From the NCBI RefSeq assembly GCF_002954265.1, contig NZ_PPSL01000004.1:186001-250000 (forward strand): 64,000 bases of DNA, written 5' to 3'. The position numbers and the translations under genes are program-made. Each line of letters starts with the position of its first letter. Within the stretch, counting starts at the first letter, position 1. Of this stretch, positions 1 to 8,590 are shown in pieces. Below the pieces are notes generated by a model. The model worked only from the letters and a program-made list of their open reading frames with translations. It searched no databases and had not been told where the DNA came from. This DNA comes from Flavipsychrobacter stenotrophus (GTDB lineage: Bacteria > Bacteroidota > Bacteroidia > Chitinophagales > Chitinophagaceae).

Positions 1-1077
1 CCGGTGGCAGGTGTGGCCATCCATTTTCTGTATAAGGTTTTGGGCAAAGATGCTGAGCGGGGTAATAATCTGATCATTGACGAGATACACGAACCGGGTG
101 GGGGCGTGCCCCTGCGTATGGTGCCGCTGGTATTGCTCACTACGCTCATCACCCACCTTTTTGGAGGATCTGCAGGACGGGAGGGGACTGCAGTGCAGAT
201 AGGGGGGAGTATGGCAGGGGGCATAGGAAAGTTATTAAAGCTGTCTGCTGCTGATACCCACGTAGTGTTGATGATGGGTATAGCTGCGGGCTTTGGTGCT
301 GTGTTTGGTACGCCTGTTGCCGGTGCTGTATTTGCCATAGAAGTACTGGTATTTAGTAAGCTACAATTCGATGCGTTGGTGCCCTGCCTATTAGCCGGGT
401 TTATTGGGGATATTGTATGTACAGCATGGGGCATTCATCATACACATTATCTTGTTTCTTTTCATAGTGGATCGTCTGTTTTTCTTCATGTTAATACTTT
501 GTTGTTGGTAAAGGCAGCGATTGCCGGCGCGCTGTTTGGACTGTGTGCATGGTTGTTCATTTTTCTATCCAATAAGGTAAAATCGTTGTCGCTCAAGTAC
601 ATACCTGTGCAATGGCTTATTCCTGTGGTTGGTGGCTGCATCATTATCGGGCTTACGTGGTTGGTAGGTTCTACCGACTACCTGGGCCTGGGTGTGACAT
701 CTCAGGATCTGCACGGTATCTCTATAGTCAATGCATTTCATGGGCATGGTGTTACGTACTGGAGCTGGCTGTGGAAGCTGGTGTTTACGGTCATTACGCT
801 GAGTATGGGTTTTAAGGGTGGAGAGGTAACGCCGCTGTTCTTTATTGGTGCCGCACTGGGTAATACACTGGCAGTGGCTATGGGCGTGCCCGCAGATATG
901 TTTGCGGCACTTGGTTTTATAGCTGTATTTGCCGGGGCCACTAATACGCCTGTTGCCTGCACGCTCTTGGGCATCGAGTTGTTTGGCGGTGAGTATAGCT
1001 TGTATTATGCTGTAGCATGTTTTGCGGCTTTTTATTGCAGTGGTAAGGGTGGGATATATCATGCGCAAAGGAGGTAG
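1..1077 (+). CDS. ClC-family anion transporter, 5'-truncated; possibly the fluoride/proton type
   Basis: Polytopic ClC membrane protein whose N-terminus lies before the window; the frame is open from base 1, so the GTG at base 4 is not a real start. About 358 residues are visible. They contain the GREG gating-glutamate motif (written GSAGREGTAVQ, near visible residues 56-64), the helix F-like segment GAVFGTPVAGAVFAIE, and GGEVTPLFFIGA where classical members have the GIFAP region. Seen: Thr follows GREG, where Cl- transporters usually have Pro. Known: GREGT-type sequences occur in the CLC-F group that exports fluoride. Inferred: this may be a CLC-F protein, but the decisive N-terminal selectivity filter is outside the window. 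It is followed by serA after 96 bases, with no sign of a functional link. Confidence 0.9.
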   Translation, partial: PVAGVAIHFLYKVLGKDAERGNNLIIDEIHEPGGGVPLRMVPLVLLTTLITHLFGGSAGREGTAVQIGGSMAGGIGKLLKLSAADTHVVLMMGIAAGFGAVFGTPVAGAVFAIEVLVFSKLQFDALVPCLLAGFIGDIVCTAWGIHHTHYLVSFHSGSSVFLHVNTLLLVKAAIAGALFGLCAWLFIFLSNKVKSLSLKYIPVQWLIPVVGGCIIIGLTWLVGSTDYLGLGVTSQDLHGISIVNAFHGHGVTYWSWLWKLVFTVITLSMGFKGGEVTPLFFIGAALGNTLAVAMGVPADMFAALGFIAVFAGATNTPVACTLLGIELFGGEYSLYYAVACFAAFYCSGKGGIYHAQRR

Positions 1078-1173
1078 AGTTCTTCCATTTTAGGTATCGA
1101 TTGGGTGAATAAATAGTGTAATAACCTTGTAACTGTCATTTAGTGTTGGGGTTTGTCCTAAATTAGCGGCTAT

Positions 1174-2400
1174 ATGGTTACGAGCTATCCTAAAGAGAAA
1201 TTGAATATACTGCTGCTGGAAAATGTGAGCAATGAGGCGGTGAAGGAGTTGACGGCGGCGGGATACACTAATGTGGTCCATCTTACGGCTGCAATGGGAG
1301 AGGAAGAGCTGATCAAAAAGATAAAGAATGTGCATATTTTGGGCATCAGATCTAAAACGCAGGTGACTAAGAATGTACTCAATGCTGCTACCAAGTTGCT
1401 GGGAATTGGTTGCTTTTGTATTGGTACCAACCAGGTAGATATACCCCATGCTATGAGCCTGGGTATTGCGGTATTTAATGCACCATATTCCAACACTCGC
1501 TCTGTGGCTGAACTGGTGATAGGAGCATCGATAATGCTGATACGTGGAATACCTGATAAAAACAGGTTGATGCATGAGGGTGTGTGGATGAAAGATGCAA
1601 GCCATAGTCATGAGTTGCGTGGAAAGACGCTGGGGATAATAGGGTACGGTAATATAGGTAGCCAGGTAAGTGTGCTGGCCGAGGCAATAGGTATGAAGGT
1701 GGTGTTTTATGATACCCAGAAAAAACTGCCATTGGGGAATGCGGTGTCGGCAGATAGCCTTAAATGGCTGTTGCAGAATGCAGATATCATTACCCTTCAT
1801 ACTCCCGCAATGAGATCTACGCATAACCTTATCAATAAGGCTACGTTAGCGCAGTGTAAGGCCGGCGCTATTCTTATCAATTATGCGAGGGGTGAAGTGG
1901 TAGATATTGCCGCATTGAAAGATAGCCTGGTAAGTGGCAGGCTATCGGGTGCAGCAGTGGATGTGTTTGCGGAAGAACCATCGGGTAGCGGCGATCCGTT
2001 TGTCTCATTATTACAACAGATGCCCAATGTATTGCTGACCCCTCACATAGGTGGCAGTACTGAAGAGGCGCAGGTGAATATAGCGATGGATGTGAGTAGC
2101 AAGCTGATCAATTTTATAGAGACAGGAGTGACTGCAGGATCTCATACGATACCGGAGCTGAATCCAACTGTACAGGAGCATACGCACAGGATATTGCATA
2201 TTCACAAAAACGTGCCCGGTGTGCTTTCGGAGATCAATGCAGCGTTGTCTTCTAAGAATATCAACATACTAGGGCAGTATCTTAAAACCAACCAAGAGAT
2301 TGGGTATGCTATATTGGATATAAGCAGTGATAAGTCGAAGAATGCGGCGGCGTTGCTTAATGGGGTGAAGGAGACTATAAAGGTGAGATTGGTGTATTGA
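1174..2400 (+). CDS. serA: D-3-phosphoglycerate dehydrogenase with ACT domain
   Basis: Oxidises 3-phosphoglycerate to 3-phosphohydroxypyruvate, the first step of serine synthesis, in the cytoplasm. The 408 residues match the short E. coli type (about 410). The Rossmann motif GIIGYGNIG is at residues 154-162. The catalytic Arg is in YARG (239), the Glu in FAEEP (267/268) and the His in TPHIGGS (291), all at family positions. A C-terminal ACT domain (about 335-408, beginning near HKNVPGVLSEIN) suggests allosteric control by serine. The ATG start leaves no extra N-terminal residues relative to the family. Confidence 0.96.
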   Translation: MVTSYPKEKLNILLLENVSNEAVKELTAAGYTNVVHLTAAMGEEELIKKIKNVHILGIRSKTQVTKNVLNAATKLLGIGCFCIGTNQVDIPHAMSLGIAVFNAPYSNTRSVAELVIGASIMLIRGIPDKNRLMHEGVWMKDASHSHELRGKTLGIIGYGNIGSQVSVLAEAIGMKVVFYDTQKKLPLGNAVSADSLKWLLQNADIITLHTPAMRSTHNLINKATLAQCKAGAILINYARGEVVDIAALKDSLVSGRLSGAAVDVFAEEPSGSGDPFVSLLQQMPNVLLTPHIGGSTEEAQVNIAMDVSSKLINFIETGVTAGSHTIPELNPTVQEHTHRILHIHKNVPGVLSEINAALSSKNINILGQYLKTNQEIGYAILDISSDKSKNAAALLNGVKETIKVRLVY

Positions 2401-2410
2401 TAGCGGAGCG

Positions 2411-3118
2411 TTATTTACCTTTTTGGGATGGTTTGTCATTCAATTTTTGCCAGCCAATTATTTTATGGAGACCGAAGTGAAATTGGTGGCCGAGGGTTAG
2501 GCGTAAACGATTATAATCGCCATAGTTGTCGATCATGCTTGCCATAGTATACTGTATGCCGCCAATGTCCATGTGAACGCCAAATCCGTGGATGATATTC
2601 ATACCGATTGCGGGAAATGCGCTTAGCGAGAAACCAGTTAAAGGCATAGAGGGTGCAGGGTCTTGTATTGTAGCTGTGAGGGGAGTGTAATAAAAATATT
2701 TGCCGGCCAATTCGCGATCATCTGTGTATTCCAGTGATGTATTGACCTGTGTATAGATCTAAAAACGGTTGTTGAGTGAGTGAGTATATCTGAACCATAT
2801 CCCAAGGTCTATTGTGTTACGGCTGTGCTTTGCGTTCTCTAAAGTGTTGCCATAAGCGGGTGCGGGAGCGATAGGAACCGGTACAAAATACTGAGTGGAT
2901 GATCCGCCGATCATGAGGCCTACAGTAAAATGGTTTGTAATCTGATACCCACCGGCAGCACTTATCAGCCAGCTTTCAAGATATTGGGTTGGATCATAGG
3001 ATCCTTTGGTATAGGCTTGTCTGTCGTAATCGCCTTCAAGCTCTACTATCCAAGTGTGCTTTTGAGCAGTTGTTGCAGATAGACAGGCAACCAGTATAAG
3101 AGAACTGAGCTTTATCAT
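2411..3118 (-). pseudogene. Outer-membrane-barrel-like gene interrupted by an in-frame TAG
   Basis: Two open stretches (2759-3118 and 2411-2710) lie in the same frame and join through one amber codon at 2759-2761. The combined 235 codons align end to end with the 231-residue neighbour at 3328-4023. Both share a signal peptide ending in AQK, the TWIV start, repeated aromatic barrel-like strands, and the nearly identical C-terminal words FHFGLHKIIGW. At the amber codon the paralog has Tyr (KHLYLYSQ versus NRF-stop-IYTQ), so one base change from TAT or TAC would explain it. Everything after the stop still aligns, so the event is recent, a sequencing error, or tolerated by suppression. Function unknown; probably a small outer-membrane protein. 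Confidence 0.8.
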
Positions 3119-3143
3119 AGTTTCGACGAGTGTTGTGTAAACG

Positions 3144-3170
3144 CAAAAATGCCCCGAAGGGCGTTTTTAT
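3144..3170 (-). terminator. Intrinsic terminator-like hairpin
   Basis: The stem atgccc/gggcgt (one G-U pair) has a cgaa loop and is flanked by A5 and T5, so it could work on both strands. It lies downstream of the minus-strand gene ending at 3328 and just upstream of the interrupted paralog, which it would insulate. Confidence 0.6.
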
Positions 3171-3238
3171 TATATGTTTGTCAATAATTATTTATTTAAG
3201 CATTGCATTAGGATCGTTATGTCTGTGAGCCTCCCCAA

Positions 3239-3257
3239 CCCTCTCCGAGGGAGAGGG
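3239..3257. repeat. Short perfect hairpin in the gap between paralogs
   Basis: Inverted repeat CCCTCTCC-gag-GGAGAGGG within a G/C-rich patch unlike the surrounding A/T-rich gap. It resembles short dispersed palindromes common in Bacteroidota intergenic DNA. No coding function is seen. Confidence 0.5.
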
Positions 3258-3327
3258 AGATCTGATGTCCACGCTGTCGCGTGGGATGCTGGAATATTAT
3301 TTGCCTGCCGACTTATAAGCATTTATT

Positions 3328-4023
3328 TTATTTCAGCATTGCATTTGGGTCATTAGGGGTGCTGTTCATTTTCTTCCAGCCAATGATCTTATGCAGACCG
3401 AAATGGAATGACTGGCCTATATTGAGGTTGACACCATTTACTGCGTTGCCGCCGCCACCAGTCCTGGTGTAGCTAAGTCCGCCAACATCGGCATGAATAC
3501 CATAGCCTTTTATAAGGTTTACGCCTACTGCCGGCAGCAGGGTTACGTCTAAACCATCGGGCTGTGTGCCTGAGGTAAAATATGGTTGGTAAACAACGGG
3601 GTAGTTATACTGTAGTAGTTCTGACTTTACGCTATAGTCGTGGTGGGTAGCAGACAGTTGCGAGTAGAGATAGAGATGCTTGTTGAGCCAATAAGTATAG
3701 CGGCCATATACACCTATATTCCATGTATTGAATGTAGCTTTATAGACGTGGCTGGAAATGCCCGAATAATCGCCTATAAGTTGCTGCTGGCTTCCGTAGC
3801 CGCCAAGTATACCTACTGCAAAGTGATTGCTTAGCTGCCTGCCTATTGCAATATTGAGCCCTGCTCCACTTAACGACAGACTTGGGTAGCCACTTGAGTA
3901 GGATGGGATGGTTTGATGGTTGACGTTAGCACCGGCATCAACTATCCAGGTATTTTTTTGAGCGTATGAGGTAACTGTGGAAAGTAGCATAACGGATGAT
4001 GCCAGCAAAATGATTGGTTTCAT
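3328..4023 (-). CDS. Secreted outer-membrane beta-barrel-like protein
   Basis: 231 residues with a cleavable signal peptide (MKPIILLASSVMLLSTVTSYAQ) followed by alternating hydrophobic and aromatic strands, for example GVYGRYTYWL, LYLYSQLSA and SFHFGLHKIIGW. This is typical of small outer-membrane barrels of Bacteroidota. Intact tandem paralog of the amber-interrupted gene downstream on the same strand, about 210 bases away. A family-level function cannot be named. The 350-base gap upstream carries a GT microsatellite about 250 bases from the start codon. Confidence 0.75.
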   Translation of the reverse strand: MKPIILLASSVMLLSTVTSYAQKNTWIVDAGANVNHQTIPSYSSGYPSLSLSGAGLNIAIGRQLSNHFAVGILGGYGSQQQLIGDYSGISSHVYKATFNTWNIGVYGRYTYWLNKHLYLYSQLSATHHDYSVKSELLQYNYPVVYQPYFTSGTQPDGLDVTLLPAVGVNLIKGYGIHADVGGLSYTRTGGGGNAVNGVNLNIGQSFHFGLHKIIGWKKMNSTPNDPNAMLK

Positions 4024-4319
4024 AAATAAATGGTGTGAGTGTGAGGTGTAAATGTATAAGATGAATTCATTATGAATTGTTAAGGTGGGTGGAATGGTAA
4101 GGAAATATTAAAAGTGTTTTTTCGTTTTCCTGCCTGTGGTTGGGGTTGGTATGATGTATGAACCCGTTTCGCATCTTGGGGGTGTCTCAAAGAGAGTCGG
4201 TCCGGTGTTCGGGGCAGAGACCCGTTAAATCATGTCGTCAAGAGAGCGCTACGCTAACTCTCGCGACAGGTTGGAGTGTGTGTGTGTGTGTGTGTGTGGG
4301 TGTGGGTGTGCAAAAACAA
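4024..4319. other. Intergenic gap with a microsatellite and inverted repeat, no gene
   Basis: No credible gene on either strand. It holds an imperfect dyad near 4233-4266 (gtcgtcaagagag / ctctcgcgac), the GT tract at 4276-4298, and A/T-rich DNA close to 4023 that should contain the promoter of the minus-strand barrel gene. A 73-codon open stretch across the GT tract is low-complexity and was rejected. Confidence 0.6.
4276..4298. repeat. GT dinucleotide microsatellite (about 11.5 units)
   Basis: An uninterrupted alternating GT run of 23 bases, followed by degenerate TGGGTGTGGG. Tracts of this kind can slip during replication. Here it sits between the atpC terminator and the promoter region of the barrel gene ending at 3328. 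Confidence 0.9.
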
Positions 4320-4352
4320 ACAACCCGTTCCAACAGAGTTGAAACGGGTTGT
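4320..4352 (-). terminator. Terminator of atpD-atpC
   Basis: Hairpin acaacccgtt...aacgggttgt with a 14-15 bp stem, one mismatch and an aga loop, starting 24 bases after the atpC stop. On the minus strand it is followed by TTTGTTTTTG. A classic intrinsic terminator. Confidence 0.85.
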
Positions 4353-4375
4353 AGTAATTGGTGTGCAGGAAAATA

Positions 4376-4630
4376 CTAAGCTAAGGCAGTAGCATCTTCA
4401 ATGAGTACACTAGTTTTGTTATTGAGTACTTCAACAAAGCCAGCAGATATTTCGTAAACGTCTGTGTTGTGCTTGTCTACCAGTACTTTCATCTTGCCCT
4501 TGCCCAATGCAGCTATCATGGCTGCGTGGTTGTCGAGTACTTCAAAAGAACCGTTAGTGCCCGGTAACTGAATACCGTAAACGTTGCCGCTGAATACTTT
4601 ATGTTCGGGTGTTAATATTTCTAATTGCAT
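4376..4630 (-). CDS. atpC: F1Fo ATP synthase epsilon subunit (short form)
   Basis: Central-stalk subunit of the F1 motor. From the ATG at 4628-4630 it has 84 residues (MQLEILTPEHKVF...), matching the N-terminal beta-sandwich (LPGTNGSFEVLDNHAAMIAAL, GFVEVLNNKTSVL). An upstream in-frame ATG (4654) would add eight residues encoded by a dispersed AATTTGACAATT repeat, so I reject it. The C-terminal helical hairpin that inhibits ATP hydrolysis in E. coli epsilon (about 139 residues) is absent. Short epsilon is, to my knowledge, common in Bacteroidota. It follows atpD after a 136-base repeat-filled gap, with a terminator after it; the other ATP synthase genes are not in the window. Confidence 0.93.
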   Translation of the reverse strand: MQLEILTPEHKVFSGNVYGIQLPGTNGSFEVLDNHAAMIAALGKGKMKVLVDKHNTDVYEISAGFVEVLNNKTSVLIEDATALA

Positions 4631-4635
4631 GAGTT

Positions 4636-4766
4636 CAATTTGACAATTTGGCAATTTGACAATTCGACAATTGTTTATCGAAAATCAAGTTTCTTATTCA
4701 ATCAGGCAATTTTACAATCCGGGCAATATGAACATTGTTACATTGCCGGATCGTCGAATTGTCAAA

Positions 4767-4769
<3 letters not shown>
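4636..4769. repeat. AATTTGACAATT word cluster between atpD and atpC
   Basis: The atpD-atpC gap is built from variants of one word: caatttgacaatttggcaat, ttgacaattcgacaatt, and near 4752 cgtcgaattgtcaaatt in reverse. The same word follows the AlkB-like gene at 15654-15682. It overlaps the atpD stop codon at one edge and creates a false atpC start at the other. Confidence 0.75.
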
Positions 4770-6275
<1,506 letters not shown>

Positions 6276-6314
6276 TTAAAGTATAAAAAAAAGTTAAGTC
6301 TGCTAAATTTTGTG

Positions 6315-6345
6315 CAAAGGTAACGGGAACTCATGAAAAATCAAA
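6315..6345 (-). promoter_or_regulatory. Bacteroidota-type promoter of atpD-atpC
   Basis: On the minus strand TTTG (plus 6342-6345) is followed after exactly 19 bases by TACCTTTG (plus 6315-6322). This matches the primary sigma consensus of Bacteroidota, TTTG-N19-21-TAnnTTTG. It predicts a 5' leader of roughly 35-40 bases before the atpD ATG. Confidence 0.75.
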
Positions 6346-6521
6346 AGCGAAAATGCAAAAAGTTTCAATAATTGTCAACAGGATGTAAGGTTTTTTACTC
6401 CCCGGGGCGCAATATATCGGATAGATTCCTGCGGAATACTTAAATAAATTTATATTTAATTCGATAAAATCAGTTAACAATTAAGAAACATAGTTTATTA
6501 TTGTGAAATAATTGATTAATA

Positions 6522-8507
6522 ATGTGTTACAGAATATATATCCCACTATGTTTGTTTGCCTTGTTGCTGCTTTCTCCTCGCGCCGTTCTATCGCAGCAGA
6601 ACATAGCTTCGATCACTGCCAGAATAAGTATTGCCAAAGAAGATACCGTTAAGTTGCGGCTGTATAAGCAGGCGGTAGAGTACTATAAGAAAAGGGTTCC
6701 TGATACGGCATACAGGTATGCAGAAGAAGGGTTAAATCTGTCTGAAAAACTTGGTGTTACTACAGATGAGGCATATCTGTCCGGTCAGCTTGGGTCTCTG
6801 GATAGAACCGCGGGAAGGATGGGACTTGCAAAAGTGAGGCTTCAAAATGCACTGGAGCTGTATGAAAGGGGAATAAATGATAAGCGGGCGATTGGATTGC
6901 TGAAGAATGAATTAGGTGTGCTGGAGGGTTTGCAAGGCAACTTCAACGAGGCTACCCGTCAATTTATATCTGCACTAAAGATCTACGAAGGATTATCGGA
7001 TACGCTTGGTATAGTGCAGACCTACATAAAGCTAGGCACAGTAAATGACTACATGGAGAATCTTGATAAATCTCATCTCTATTGTACAAGTGCGTTAGCG
7101 CTTGCCCAGATCATTAAAGATACCATTGATATGGCCTACCTGTATAATAACATGGCTATAAACCAAGGTAAGCGAGGGAATTATGAGCAAGCGCTTAAAT
7201 ATTGTGAACTCGGGTTATCTTATTGTAACACACCGAGATTTGATGAGGTAAAGGTGCTCCTACTTTTGAATACAGGAATCATTTATAAGGAAAAAGGTGA
7301 AGAGGTGAGGGCTTTGGCTAATTTTAAACAAGCACTAACTATTGCCCGGGAGCACGATGTTCCTAACCTCCTGCTAAATATTGCCATGCTTGATAAAGCA
7401 ACACCTCATGATCAAAAGATACCGTTACTAAAACAAGCACTTGCGATAGCACTGAAAAAAGATCAAAAAAATATTGTAGCCAATATATACGAGGTGATCT
7501 CGGATGTGTATGTAGATGAGCATAACTATCAGGCAGCCTATACTTATAAAGACAGTGCAAATGAAATCAGGCAGCAGATATTCACAGTTCAGAAAAATGC
7601 GGAGGTTGCTAATCTGGAGGCATTATATGAACTGGATAAATCGAAGCACAAAGTATTACAGCTTGAAGAGCAGAACAAGAACAAAAATTTTCAACGGAAT
7701 GTAATGATAGCTATAGCCATAGTTATAGCTGTAGCCCTGCTGCTGTATAAGAGCTATAAAAAAACAATTGGCTTAAATAAAGAATTAAAAGCGGGCAAAG
7801 AGAAACTTGCTCTTGCAAACCAGGTGAAAGATAAGATATTTTCGATAATAGGACATGACCTGCGCACACCAACACATACCATCATTGGTATGCTCAAAGT
7901 GCTGGATTCTGAAGATCATGGTATGACACATGAAGAAGAGGCTAAGGTATTCAAGATGTTGAAGGAGCAGAGTGAAGCATCGCTGGAGACGCTCAATAAA
8001 CTATTGTTATGGGGAAGCAGGCAGATAAAAGGTATCAGCCTTGAAAGGGAATTGTTCAACGTTAATGAAACAATAGAAAGTAACCTGAAATTACACCATG
8101 AAAATGCTATTGAGAAACATATTGACATTGTGAACAAGGTGCCAGCGGAAACGACAGTATATGCCGACATTTCTCATTTTGATTTTGTGGTGAGAAACCT
8201 GTTATCAAATGGGTTGAAATTCTCTAAAAACAGCGGAGAAGTGGAGATAGGCCTTGCCCCCAACAGCAACAGTGAATATGTTTGTTTTTATGTGAAGGAT
8301 CATGGTGTAGGAATTAAGGCGGGGAATACCGCACATATATTTGGTTTGAATAGTACCAGCAGTCTTGGGACCAGCAATGAGAAGGGGACAGGGCTTGGAT
8401 TAGTGCTCTGCAGAGACTTTGTGGAACTGAATGGTGGTAAGATATGGGTGGAAAGTGAAGAGGGTAATGGTGCTACATTTTACTTTACTATGAGAAAAAG
8501 GAATTAA
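6522..8507 (+). CDS. TPR-repeat sensor histidine kinase
   Basis: 661 residues: a signal peptide (about 1-25, ending LSQQ), a periplasmic array of TPR-like helical repeats (about 30-380; for example YNNMAINQGKRGNYEQALKYCELGL), a coiled stretch, one membrane helix (VMIAIAIVIAVALLLYKSY, about 393-411), HisKA with His445 in IIGHDLRTP, and an HATPase domain with DHGVGI and GTGLGLVL. Its place in a two-component pathway is clear; the signal is unknown. Followed after about 80 bases by a giant PAS kinase and then a lone receiver protein, so the three may work together. It has the same layout as the kinase at 39246-41324. Confidence 0.93.
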   Translation: MCYRIYIPLCLFALLLLSPRAVLSQQNIASITARISIAKEDTVKLRLYKQAVEYYKKRVPDTAYRYAEEGLNLSEKLGVTTDEAYLSGQLGSLDRTAGRMGLAKVRLQNALELYERGINDKRAIGLLKNELGVLEGLQGNFNEATRQFISALKIYEGLSDTLGIVQTYIKLGTVNDYMENLDKSHLYCTSALALAQIIKDTIDMAYLYNNMAINQGKRGNYEQALKYCELGLSYCNTPRFDEVKVLLLLNTGIIYKEKGEEVRALANFKQALTIAREHDVPNLLLNIAMLDKATPHDQKIPLLKQALAIALKKDQKNIVANIYEVISDVYVDEHNYQAAYTYKDSANEIRQQIFTVQKNAEVANLEALYELDKSKHKVLQLEEQNKNKNFQRNVMIAIAIVIAVALLLYKSYKKTIGLNKELKAGKEKLALANQVKDKIFSIIGHDLRTPTHTIIGMLKVLDSEDHGMTHEEEAKVFKMLKEQSEASLETLNKLLLWGSRQIKGISLERELFNVNETIESNLKLHHENAIEKHIDIVNKVPAETTVYADISHFDFVVRNLLSNGLKFSKNSGEVEIGLAPNSNSEYVCFYVKDHGVGIKAGNTAHIFGLNSTSSLGTSNEKGTGLGLVLCRDFVELNGGKIWVESEEGNGATFYFTMRKRN

Positions 8508-8590
8508 ATATATAAAAATGTCATTTTTGTTGTATATTATTGCAATATTAGGAATATGAGGGCGAGAGAGGTATAACAAAAACTATCATC

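Noticed and set aside
565-1068. Minus-strand frame of 167 codons opposite the ClC gene
   Set aside because: No domain and no start context; the plus-strand ClC frame explains the region.
1090-1824. Minus-strand frame of 244 codons opposite serA
   Set aside because: His/Gln-rich shadow of a well-supported serA.
2411-3118. Frameshift as the cause of the split barrel gene
   Set aside because: The two halves are in the same frame and separated only by a TAG; no insertion or deletion is needed.
4158-4379. 73-codon plus-strand frame across the GT tract
   Set aside because: Composition is set by the microsatellite and hairpins (VCVCVCVGVGV); no protein family.
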